From positions 558,001 through 622,000 of the forward strand of contig NZ_JAKFGB010000009.1 in assembly GCF_022267515.1 (NCBI RefSeq): a DNA stretch of 64,000 nt. The letters run 5' to 3'. A program made the translations under genes and the position numbers. Positions within the stretch are counted from its first letter, which is position 1. Each line of letters starts with the position of its first letter. This DNA is from Rubinisphaera margarita. Lineage in GTDB: Bacteria > Planctomycetota > Planctomycetia > Planctomycetales > Planctomycetaceae. The notes under the pieces were generated by a model. That model did not search any database and was not told where the DNA came from. It worked only from the letters and a program-made list of their open reading frames with translations. Positions 43,216-51,280 of the stretch are shown here, piece after piece.

Positions 43216-44579
43216 ACACCGCAACGAGATCGCAATCCGTGAGCCAAACAGTCACCAGACAGAAACCGACCCCGGAGTCGGCATCAGCGATGCTATCCCT
43301 GATGCAACGTTTGTTCCCGATCTGTCGGGCGCAGACCGGCCACGGCGTGCGCGAATCTCTTCGCGTGATTGGCGAACACATTCCACTGGAGATGATCGAG
43401 GTTCCCACGGGAACTGAAGTCTTCAACTGGACTGTCCCTCAGGAATGGAATATCCGAGACGCGTATATCGCAGATCAGACCGGACGGCGTCTGATCGACT
43501 TCCGACGCAGCAACCTGCAGGTTGTGCTGGGAAGTGTCCCCGTTCGTAGCGTCCTGCACTGGAATGAACTTGAAGATCATCTCCACCTGGACCCTGCTCA
43601 TCCAGAAGCGGTGCCGTTTCGCACCTGCTATGGACGCGACTCCTGGGGCTTTTGTGTCTCTCAGGAGCAGTACGACTTACTCCGCAACAGCGACGTCCAG
43701 GACTTCGAAGTCGTTATCGACTCCGGTTACCAGGACGGGTCCCTGACCTATGGCGAGTTCGTCGTCGCTGGGGAAAGCGATGAGGAATGTCTCTTTTACA
43801 CCCATATTTGTCATCCGTCGCTGGCCAATGACAATCTCTCCGGCGTTGCTGTTCTGACGCAACTTGCTCAGGCCCTTCAGTCGAAGCAGACTCGTCTGAC
43901 CTATCGGTTCGTTCTCGCCCCCGCCACGATCGGGGCGATTACCTGGCTGGCTCAGAACAAGTCGCGTCTCGGTCACATCAGGCAGGGTCTGATTCTGGGA
44001 TGCCTCGGCGACCGCGGTCCCCTGACCTACAAACGTTCGCGGCAGACCACGTCAAGGATCGATCAGATTGCTGAGTACGTGCTGCAGATGTCGTCCCCGG
44101 CGGCTTCTCTGCGGAGTTTTGAACCATTCGGATACGACGAACGGCAGTTCTGCTCGCCGGGAATCAACCTTCCCATCGGACGACTGACGCGATCTCCCAA
44201 TGGCGAGTATCCGGAGTATCACACCTCGCTGGACAACCTGGATCTGATCGATCCAGACAGTCTCGTCGATTCGCTTAATACGTGCCTAAAAATCGTTGAT
44301 GTGCTGGAACAGGACCGATGCCTGTTGAATCGCCAGCCTTATTGTGAACCCCGTCTGGATCGGTACGACCTTTACTCCAGTCACGGATCGCGGGAACACA
44401 ATCCCGCCCTGCAGCACGCGGTCCAATGGGTTCTGAATTACTGCGACGGCGAGAACACTCTTCTCGACATTGCGAAGAGATCCGGATTGCCATTCGCCGC
44501 GGTGCTGGATGCGGCCCAGCGTCTCGAAGCCTGCGGAATCCTTGAAGATTTGCCCATGTCGGTACCAGCGCGAGCCTGA
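43206..44579 (+). CDS. DUF4910 (M28-like peptidase fold) protein with winged-helix C-terminus
   Basis: A 457-residue cytosolic protein overlapping the aminotransferase gene by 10 bases. The zinc-peptidase-like region has H200, H203 and D209 in FYTHICHPSLANDNLSGVAV, and GDRGPLTYKRSR and EYPEYHTSLDNLD follow. A small DUF2172-type insert lies within the N-terminal half. The last 80 residues form a winged-helix-like domain (YCDGENTLLDIAKRSGLPFAAVLDAAQRLEACGIL). Members are called aminopeptidases by homology, but their steady presence in sugar-nucleotide operons suggests deacylation or another amide-bond reaction on a sugar or carrier-bound intermediate. Confidence 0.88.
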   Translation: MELNTATRSQSVSQTVTRQKPTPESASAMLSLMQRLFPICRAQTGHGVRESLRVIGEHIPLEMIEVPTGTEVFNWTVPQEWNIRDAYIADQTGRRLIDFRRSNLQVVLGSVPVRSVLHWNELEDHLHLDPAHPEAVPFRTCYGRDSWGFCVSQEQYDLLRNSDVQDFEVVIDSGYQDGSLTYGEFVVAGESDEECLFYTHICHPSLANDNLSGVAVLTQLAQALQSKQTRLTYRFVLAPATIGAITWLAQNKSRLGHIRQGLILGCLGDRGPLTYKRSRQTTSRIDQIAEYVLQMSSPAASLRSFEPFGYDERQFCSPGINLPIGRLTRSPNGEYPEYHTSLDNLDLIDPDSLVDSLNTCLKIVDVLEQDRCLLNRQPYCEPRLDRYDLYSSHGSREHNPALQHAVQWVLNYCDGENTLLDIAKRSGLPFAAVLDAAQRLEACGILEDLPMSVPARA

Positions 44580-44631
44580 TCGACTTCAGTCGGCCTCCGA
44601 TTCTATTTTCATTTTTATATGGGAGCTCAAT

Positions 44632-45546
44632 GTGACGGCTGTAATCGTAAACTCGACACATTCGGACGATGTCCGTCGTTCTCGCCTGTACGCCGGAGAC
44701 ATTTATCTCTACCAGGCTTCAACGACAACCCGGGCCCTGTGTGACTACGCCAAAGAGTACTGCGAGCGGGCCTTTGCCCCCTATCACCCGCAGGAAGCCC
44801 AGGACCATCTCTCCGTGACCGAGTACGTCGAGATTCTGAAGGGACTGAAGCCCGGATTTATTCATGACCCGATCACAAAGACGCTGATGCAGGCGTTGCT
44901 GGCTGAGTACGGTTGCGATCCCGAAGAGACCTATTTCGACATCCCCCGTCTGCGAACGGCTTGTCACGGCGATTACCTCAGCTCGGGACTGGCATACGCC
45001 TTCAAACCGCATCGCGATACCTGGTATTCGCCGCCGATGTGTCAGCTGAACTGGTGGCTGCCGGTCTATCCGACGGAGTCAGACAACTGCATGGCATTCC
45101 ATCCGGCTTACTGGGATCGTCCCGTGCTGAACTCTTCGGAAGAGTTCGACTACCAGGACTGGAACAATAACGGCCGCAAGGCCGCGGCCAATCAGGTTGG
45201 CAAAGATACCCGCCGGCAGTCGGAAGCCCTGGAGCCACTCGAACTGGAACCGGACCTTCGCGTCGTGCCTGAAGAAGGCGGCATGTTCATCTTCTCGGCG
45301 GCCCACCTTCATTCCAGTGTTCCCAACACATCCAGCAGTACGCGGATCAGTCTTGATTTCCGGACCGTGCACGTTGGAGATCTGCGCAATCGAGTGGGGG
45401 CTCCCAATCTGGACAGCGCCTGCAGCGGCACCACCGTCGGTGACTACCTCCGAGCGAGCGATCTGTCTCACCTTCCCCAGGAGGTTCAGGAGGACTATCT
45501 GTCTAACCCGAACAGCGTTCGCACCACTATGACAAGTTGCTCGTAA
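44632..45546 (+). CDS. 2-oxoglutarate/Fe(II) oxygenase (phytanoyl-CoA dioxygenase-like)
   Basis: A 304-residue enzyme starting at GTG 44632 with GGGAG 6 bases upstream; no ATG fits. The iron-binding facial triad is visible as H127-x-D129 (FKPHRDTWYSPP) and a distal His in HLHSSVPNTSSSTRISLDFR, with R238 as the likely 2-oxoglutarate ligand. Sequence around QLNWWLPVYPTESDNCMAFHP is typical of double-stranded beta-helix oxygenases. In a CDP-sugar operon it probably hydroxylates or oxidises a sugar or its substituent. The gap to the gene before is 52 bp and to the gene after 47 bp. Confidence 0.86.
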   Translation: MTAVIVNSTHSDDVRRSRLYAGDIYLYQASTTTRALCDYAKEYCERAFAPYHPQEAQDHLSVTEYVEILKGLKPGFIHDPITKTLMQALLAEYGCDPEETYFDIPRLRTACHGDYLSSGLAYAFKPHRDTWYSPPMCQLNWWLPVYPTESDNCMAFHPAYWDRPVLNSSEEFDYQDWNNNGRKAAANQVGKDTRRQSEALEPLELEPDLRVVPEEGGMFIFSAAHLHSSVPNTSSSTRISLDFRTVHVGDLRNRVGAPNLDSACSGTTVGDYLRASDLSHLPQEVQEDYLSNPNSVRTTMTSCS

Positions 45547-45593
45547 GTTAAGCCATCTCAATATCGCCACGTATATCCAGTTTGGAGACCACT

Positions 45594-46892
45594 ATGCCCC
45601 CAGTTGCCGAATCCGTCTGTAAGACTCAGCCTCATGCCTCTGCTCCAGAATCACGCCCGGCGATTCACGGCTGCCGCTTCTGCGATGCCCCGTTGAATCA
45701 CTCCGTGGTCGACCTGGGGATGCATCCCCTGTGCGAGAACTTTCTGACTCGTGAGCAGCTCAGCGAAGAAGAACCCTTCTATCCTCTGCACGCCTATGTC
45801 TGCGAACGATGCTATCTCGTTCAGGTTGAAGAGTATGTCAACGGCCGCGAAATCTTCGAAGGGGAATACGCCTACTTCTCTTCGTTCTCTTCATCGTGGC
45901 TCGAGCATGCCCGCCGCTACGTTGATCATGTCACCGAGCGATTCGCTCTGAACGCCGACAGTCAGGTCGTGGAACTGGCCAGCAACGATGGCTACCTGCT
46001 GCAGAACTTCGTCAGCAAGGGCATCCCCTGCCTCGGCATCGAGCCGGCCGCCAACTGTGCCAAAGTTGCCATCGAGAAAGGCGTCCCCACTCGCGTTGAG
46101 TACTTCGGCGTTGAGCCGGCCAAGCGAATTGTCGCCGAAGGGATCAAAGCCGATCTGTTGATCGCCAATAACTGTCTGGCCCACGTTCATGACCTGAATG
46201 ATTTTGTCGGCGGCATGAAGACGATTCTCGCCGATCAGGGTGTCCTCACCGTCGAGTTCCCCACGGCTGTCAATATGATCGAACTCAATCAGTTCGACAC
46301 GATCTACCAGGAACATTACTGCTACTTCTCATTGACCACGCTGCAGAAGGTCTATCGCCATCACGGGATGGAAATCTTTGATCTCGACGAGATCCCGACC
46401 CACGGCGGCTCTCTGAGAATCTATGTCCGCCACATCGAAGATACGACCAAGCCCATCTCTTCGGCCGTTCACGACATGCTCGCTCTCGAAGAAGCCAAAG
46501 GCTTCACCGAGATGTCGACTTACACCGGATTCGCCGAGAACGTGAAGGAAGTCAAACGGGCTCTGCTGAGTTTCCTGATCGAAGCAAAACGCGAAGGCAA
46601 GCAGGTCGTCGGTTACGGGGCTCCCGGCAAGGGGAACACCCTGCTCAACTACTGTGGAATCCGCGAAGACTTCCTCGACTACGTGGTCGACCGGAACCCG
46701 TACAAGCACGGCAAGTATCTGCCGGGAACACATATCCCCGTTCACGCGACGGAGAAGATTGCCGAGACCCGTCCTGATTACATCCTGATTCTCCCCTGGA
46801 ATCTGAAATCAGAGATTACCGAGCAGCTGGAATACACACGGGAATGGGGTGCGAAACTCGTTGTCCCGATTCCGCATCTCGAAGTTTACTAA
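45594..46892 (+). CDS. Sugar C-methyltransferase, second copy
   Basis: A 432-residue enzyme starting at ATG 45594 with TTGGAG 6 bases upstream. It has the same three-part layout as the copy at 36229: Zn-binding cysteines C27-x2-C30 and C70-x2-C73, SAM-binding VVELASNDGYLLQNF, then the C-terminal domain with VVGYGAPGKGNTLLNYCGI and DYVVDRNPYKHGKYLPGT. It is closer to the classical NDP-4-keto-6-deoxyhexose C-methyltransferases (TylCIII/NovU type) than the other copy. It lies directly upstream of the cytidylyltransferase, so its substrate is likely CDP-4-keto-6-deoxyglucose or a product of it. Confidence 0.92.
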   Translation: MPPVAESVCKTQPHASAPESRPAIHGCRFCDAPLNHSVVDLGMHPLCENFLTREQLSEEEPFYPLHAYVCERCYLVQVEEYVNGREIFEGEYAYFSSFSSSWLEHARRYVDHVTERFALNADSQVVELASNDGYLLQNFVSKGIPCLGIEPAANCAKVAIEKGVPTRVEYFGVEPAKRIVAEGIKADLLIANNCLAHVHDLNDFVGGMKTILADQGVLTVEFPTAVNMIELNQFDTIYQEHYCYFSLTTLQKVYRHHGMEIFDLDEIPTHGGSLRIYVRHIEDTTKPISSAVHDMLALEEAKGFTEMSTYTGFAENVKEVKRALLSFLIEAKREGKQVVGYGAPGKGNTLLNYCGIREDFLDYVVDRNPYKHGKYLPGTHIPVHATEKIAETRPDYILILPWNLKSEITEQLEYTREWGAKLVVPIPHLEVY

Positions 46893-46996
46893 GCAGCGTT
46901 CTCTCAGGAACACGCCGGCAGGCTCGTGTCGCCGACGTGTTCCCGGAGAGGAATGCTCTCAACAAATACAACGATACACAGTTAGGTTAGGCCACC

Positions 46997-47920
46997 ATGA
47001 AAGTCGTTCTGTTCTGCGGCGGACTCGGGATGCGACTTCGGGAGTACTCGGAGACGGTTCCCAAACCGATGGTCCAGATCGGATACCGTCCGATTCTGTG
47101 GCACGTGATGAAGTACTACGCCCATTATGGGCACAAGGATTTCATCCTTTGCCTCGGCTGGAAAGCGGACGTCATCAAACGGTACTTCCTGGAGTACGAC
47201 GAGTGCGTCTCCAACGACTTCGTGCTGTCCGGCGGGGGGCAATCGGTTGACCTCATCAACCGGGACATCCAGGACTGGAATATCACGTTTGTCGATACGG
47301 GAACGTCGTCCAACATTGGCGAACGGCTGATGGCGGTTCGTCCCTTCCTCGAGGGCGAGGAAACGTTTCTCGCGAACTACGCCGACGGGCTGAGTGACTT
47401 CCCGTTGCCCAAGCTGATCGACTTCCATCGCGACACCGAGTCGGTCGCAAGTTTTCTGGCGGTCAAGCCGATGCAGAGCTTCCACTCGGTCACGACCACG
47501 GAGTCTGGCCACGTGCAGAAGATCGAAGCCGTCACCGAGTCGGACACCTGGATCAATGCCGGCTTCTTCGTCCTCAATAATCAGATCTTTGATTACATGA
47601 ACGACGGCGACGAACTGGTGATTGAACCGTTCCAGCGACTGATTGAGAAGGACCGCTTAACGGCTTACCGTTACCCAGGCTTCTTCGCGTGCATGGACAC
47701 CTTCAAGGAGAAGCAGACCCTCGATGACATGTACTCGCGCGGGGACACCCCCTGGGAAGTGTGGAACAAGAAGCGGAAACAAGCCGCGACCGACCCAGAC
47801 CTGCGCCTTCTCAACGAAGTGAATTCACTCTCGAACGAGCTTCAGCAGGCCGGCAAGCCAGACGTGAAGTCAGGAATCGCCACCGCATCGCACAGCTCTT
47901 CAACGGGAATCGGGTACTGA
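46997..47920 (+). CDS. rfbF: Glucose-1-phosphate cytidylyltransferase
   Basis: A 307-residue nucleotidyltransferase that makes CDP-glucose from CTP and glucose-1-phosphate. The N-terminal loop is FCGGLGMRLREYSETVPKPM. Family-specific segments are YRPILWHVMKYYAHYGHKDFILCLGWKADVIKRYF, LSGGG, FLANYADGLSDFPL (metal-binding Asp) and INAGFFVLNNQIFDYM. Length exceeds the usual 257 residues because of a polar tail of about 40 residues. It supplies the dehydratase RfbG encoded in the divergent run. The 104-bp gap before it may contain a secondary promoter. The last base is shared with the PIG-L gene. Confidence 0.95.
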   Translation: MKVVLFCGGLGMRLREYSETVPKPMVQIGYRPILWHVMKYYAHYGHKDFILCLGWKADVIKRYFLEYDECVSNDFVLSGGGQSVDLINRDIQDWNITFVDTGTSSNIGERLMAVRPFLEGEETFLANYADGLSDFPLPKLIDFHRDTESVASFLAVKPMQSFHSVTTTESGHVQKIEAVTESDTWINAGFFVLNNQIFDYMNDGDELVIEPFQRLIEKDRLTAYRYPGFFACMDTFKEKQTLDDMYSRGDTPWEVWNKKRKQAATDPDLRLLNEVNSLSNELQQAGKPDVKSGIATASHSSSTGIGY

Positions 47921-48567
47921 TGAATCCATTCACGACCGCCAGTTGTCGAACGGTTCTCTGTGTCGGGGCTCACGCCGATGATATCGAGATTGGCTGCGGA
48001 GGCACCCTGCTTCACCTGACCGACAGCTTTACTGATTGCCAGGTGATCTGGGTTGTCCTGAGCAGTAACGACGTTCGCCATCAGGAAGCTCAGGAGAGTG
48101 CCGGGAAGTGGCTGGAACGGGTCGAGCGAACCTCCGTTCGTATCGAGTCGTTCCGAGACAGTTACTTCCCTGCCCAGTGGGCGGAACTGAAAGATTACAT
48201 GCACGGTCTGGCTCGCGAATTTCAGCCGGATCTGATCTTCACGCACAGTTCAGCGGATCGGCATCAGGATCACCGGGTCGTTTCTGAGCTGACCCATTGC
48301 GCGTTTCGGAATCACGTGATCTGCGAATACGAGATCCCGAAGTACGACGGAGACCTGAAGACGCCGAACTGTTATGTTCCCTTAACGACCTCGATCGCTG
48401 ATCGAAAGATCGAGCTGTTAATGGAGAGCTTCCCCAGTCAGCACGAGAAAGACTGGTACGACGCAGAAACGTTTCGTGCGCTGCTGAGAATCCGCGGTAT
48501 GGAATGCCATTCGAAGTCGAGAATGGCGGAAGGATTTCACGTTCGGAAGTTTTCACTCTTTACGTAA
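47920..48567 (+). CDS. PIG-L family deacetylase
   Basis: A 215-residue metal-dependent deacetylase. The start ATG overlaps the rfbF stop as TGATG, so the two are translationally coupled; upstream in-frame ORF sequence lies inside rfbF. Metal-binding motif AHADDIEIG has H18, D20 and D21 (canonical AHPDDE). The third ligand block is HSSADRHQDHRVV. Enzymes of this family remove N-acetyl groups from amino sugars such as GlcNAc derivatives. In this operon it could free an amino group for re-acylation by one of the GNAT proteins. It is the last gene of the plus-strand operon. Confidence 0.92.
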   Translation: MNPFTTASCRTVLCVGAHADDIEIGCGGTLLHLTDSFTDCQVIWVVLSSNDVRHQEAQESAGKWLERVERTSVRIESFRDSYFPAQWAELKDYMHGLAREFQPDLIFTHSSADRHQDHRVVSELTHCAFRNHVICEYEIPKYDGDLKTPNCYVPLTTSIADRKIELLMESFPSQHEKDWYDAETFRALLRIRGMECHSKSRMAEGFHVRKFSLFT

Positions 48568-48617
48568 CCGCTCCGCCAGCGAACAACCGTGAACTCCATG
48601 CCTCTCTCGGGCGACCA

Positions 48618-50462
48618 TCAATTGGAGTTACCGATGGTGGCTCCGATGATCGATCCTTCCAGCAGGTGCCGTTCAAGATAGGCCAGGCACGCTTCCGGGA
48701 ATGTGTATCGCAAATAGATGCGATCCCCCGGTTTGATGATGATCTGTTGGGCCGGGTCATGCATCGCTTTGGCCAGGTCGATGCTGATCTGCATCTGGCC
48801 CCCTTCCGGAAGCGGACGGGCAATGATCGCCTTGCTGGCCCCGACCGAGACGTCCTGGTTCAGGACGGACGGGCCGCCGATCGACTTCGGGTTCCCGCGG
48901 AACTGTCCGAATCGAGCACGGGTCTCGGCAATGGAAATGGCATCCAGAATGTTGATGTCGTAATCACGGGGCAAGGTGTATTGTCCCCCCCCCAGTAAGC
49001 CTCCGGTGTAGTAGAACTCCAGCTCTCTGCTCTCGATGAACACGATGTCCCCATCCTGCAGCAGAATATCTTCTGGCGTGAAGGGAATCGGCTCGCCCGG
49101 GAAGAGTCGAACGGGGATCCGAATGATGCGGGAACCAGAAGGAACGCCGAGATAATTTCTCAGCTCGTGATCCTGAGTGTAGTCGAGTTCTTCGTAAAGC
49201 CCGGCTCCGGGACCCGCCTGGTATTCAGGGGGGTGATAGGCTCCCGAAATCGAATCTGTCGGCCCTTCATATTGCGGCAGATTCGCATACGGCTGCGGTG
49301 CCAGCATCGGAGGTGGCTGCCAGCCCGGGAGGCCTGGTTCGGCTGGACCGTTCGCGATTCCGTGGGATGCTGGAGTGACTGGCGTTCCCCCATACCGGGA
49401 GATCTGCGAAGCCGGCTGATGGGCACTGACTGAAGACTCTCGGACCGGTAACGCATGGGACGCTGCCGTCGTTCCCTGCGGAGCGGACCGATACGAAGAC
49501 GCCGCATGCAGGGGACCGGAACGGTAGTTCGATCGATAGCTCGAGGACTGCACCGGCAGCGGGCCGTCTGGTCCCTGAGCGCGAACGGTGACCTGTTCGG
49601 CTGGCTTTGAACGCGTCTGGTCTCGCATCGAGAGCGGAGGCGCGGCCATTGGCTGATAATACCCATTCGGAGCGGGGCCGTGGGGATGAACCGGAAGGAA
49701 GTGCGGCGGCACGACAGGATCTCGTCGAATGACGTAGATCATGTTCTGCGCGTCGAGCCCCGGGAGACCGCCCGTTTCGGCTAGAGCGTGCAGAACATCA
49801 TTCTGATAAGCCGGCAGTTCGACGATCCGCCCCGTTCCCTGCTTGTCGGCTTCAAAGTTCACAGACTCCGAGGCACCGAGGTTCCCCTGTCGGTTGTCAC
49901 TCTCCTGACGAATCACCAGCACTCGCGACGTCCGAGGACGATTCAACGAGACCAGAACCCGAGCCTGATCGGGCTGCAGAAGCGGCCGAACGCCCGTGGT
50001 ATAGGCCTTGATGACGGCTTCCTGAACCTGATAGATCGTCATCCCCCGCACAAACACGGGCGGAACGAGCGGTAAGGTAATCGTGCCGTTCGCGTGAACA
50101 GTTACTGGATATCCCATCCCAGGGCGGTAAATGTCCTGCTGGGGCAGATAAATCGGCGGGGCTTCCTCGATGCCGCCAAGAATGCCTTCGACGAATACGC
50201 CGAGAGTGTCCCCAGTGTCGACGAGATGTTCGGGCGGAGGAACCTGCCGAAGCAAAGCGAGATTGATGGTCTTCTGACCGGTCCGGCAGGGAAGTGACAG
50301 GCTGGGATCAAGCTTGGTCGCTTTCACCCCTGTCACCGGGTGCATAACTGCGGCGCAGCCGCTGCTGAAGCAAAGCATTCCGAGAACGGCACACAAGACC
50401 AGCCTGTTCGTGACGGACATTGTTCGACCAGTGCTCGATTTATTGTCCATAGCCAGATTCAT
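48618..50462 (-). CDS. Wza-type polysaccharide export outer-membrane protein with long disordered insert
   Basis: A 614-residue probable lipoprotein. The ATG at 50462 leads to a hydrophobic core ending FSSGC, with C36 as the likely lipidated residue. The Poly_export domain starts near residue 80 (HLVDTGDTLGVFVEGIL) and includes YPVTVHANGTITLPLV and VLVSLNRPRTSRVLVI. A Pro/Ser/Tyr/Gln-rich region of about 180 residues (about 260-440) without a fold follows. SLBB-type segments then resume (DILLQDGDIVFIESREL; IDLAKAMHDPAQQIIIKPGDRIYLRY). It forms the outer-membrane channel that works with the Wzz-like protein. It is divergent from the ACP operon and convergent with the deacetylase gene. Confidence 0.9.
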   Translation of the reverse strand: MNLAMDNKSSTGRTMSVTNRLVLCAVLGMLCFSSGCAAVMHPVTGVKATKLDPSLSLPCRTGQKTINLALLRQVPPPEHLVDTGDTLGVFVEGILGGIEEAPPIYLPQQDIYRPGMGYPVTVHANGTITLPLVPPVFVRGMTIYQVQEAVIKAYTTGVRPLLQPDQARVLVSLNRPRTSRVLVIRQESDNRQGNLGASESVNFEADKQGTGRIVELPAYQNDVLHALAETGGLPGLDAQNMIYVIRRDPVVPPHFLPVHPHGPAPNGYYQPMAAPPLSMRDQTRSKPAEQVTVRAQGPDGPLPVQSSSYRSNYRSGPLHAASSYRSAPQGTTAASHALPVRESSVSAHQPASQISRYGGTPVTPASHGIANGPAEPGLPGWQPPPMLAPQPYANLPQYEGPTDSISGAYHPPEYQAGPGAGLYEELDYTQDHELRNYLGVPSGSRIIRIPVRLFPGEPIPFTPEDILLQDGDIVFIESRELEFYYTGGLLGGGQYTLPRDYDINILDAISIAETRARFGQFRGNPKSIGGPSVLNQDVSVGASKAIIARPLPEGGQMQISIDLAKAMHDPAQQIIIKPGDRIYLRYTFPEACLAYLERHLLEGSIIGATIGNSN

Positions 50463-50974
50463 TAGGCATCCGCCAGGTTCGACACGTGCTGTCCCTACAT
50501 GAGAGGTCACGTGCCCAGCCGTCGACCTGCGAGCCAATGGCTCTACGGTCCGGCGGCGTGCCGTGTCCGATCCTCCCCGTCGTCAATATCGGCACAATCG
50601 TCACGATCCGTTAAGGCGGATCGCCCTGGCATCGCCAGAAAAGCGATCCCGGCCGCAGTGCTCACAATCCGGAAATTCGAAGTTTTCCGCACTCCTCGCT
50701 CTTCCTGAAAGAAATCGCGTACGGGACGTGCGTTGAGTCCGTTGGGCCGGATTCCCTCATCTATTCTTCAGAATAGACCTCCTTTCAATGGTAGACGCCC
50801 CCGTGCAGACGCCCCTCTAAGGCGCGGCTGCTCTGGAAAGACGTGTGGAATCGACCACAACCGGAATAGGGACATCGCGAACGGAACAGGCTTCGACCTT
50901 GAGCATCTGTTTCTGTTTTCGCCGACTTCAAGCTCACACTGCCTCATGGATTCATTGTTCCCAAGGAGACACCA
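50463..50974. other. 512-bp divergent control region between exporter and ACP operon
   Basis: No gene is supported. It separates the divergent starts of the Wza-type gene (50462) and the ACP gene (50975). The only clear structure is the 16-nt palindrome at 50761-50776. The ACP gene has a strong AAGGAG at 50964-50969. No credible sigma54 (TGGCAC-N5-TTGC) or sigma70 promoter could be pointed to. Confidence 0.5.
50761..50776. promoter_or_regulatory. Candidate operator palindrome
   Basis: CTATTCT-TC-AGAATAG is a perfect 7-bp inverted repeat with a 2-bp centre. It lies about 200 bp upstream of the ACP start and 300 bp from the Wza-type start. AT content stands out from its surroundings. The length and symmetry fit a dimeric repressor site, but no other copy was found in the window. 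Confidence 0.35.
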
Positions 50975-51238
50975 ATGCAGCACGTCACTGAAAACAGCCC
51001 CCTGAACGAATCGATCCGAGACTTCATTTACAAGCAGTTTCCGCTGGCTCAGGAACAACAGCTGGGCGAAACCGATCCGTTGCTTCAGAACGGAGTCATC
51101 GATTCTCTGGGAACGCTGGATGTGGTCGCCTTTCTGGAAGAGGAGTTCCACATTGTCATCGACGACGATGATCTGGTCGCCGAGCATTTCGAATCGATCT
51201 CAACGATCGCAAACCTTGTCGCATCGAAGCGGTCCTGA
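50975..51238 (+). CDS. Acyl carrier protein
   Basis: An 87-residue acidic protein with a perfect ribosome-binding site (AAGGAG, 5 bp spacing). The phosphopantetheine attachment site is S44 in GVIDSLGTLDVVAFLEE, the DSL motif of ACP domains, flanked by four-helix-bundle sequence. It differs from a housekeeping AcpP by the leader and lack of the usual ELD pattern, so it is a dedicated carrier. It is followed after 42 bp by an AMP-dependent ligase, which probably charges it. Confidence 0.93.
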   Translation: MQHVTENSPLNESIRDFIYKQFPLAQEQQLGETDPLLQNGVIDSLGTLDVVAFLEEEFHIVIDDDDLVAEHFESISTIANLVASKRS

Positions 51239-51280
51239 AAACCAACGAACCGGCTCGATGCCAGGAGATGGCAGTCACTC

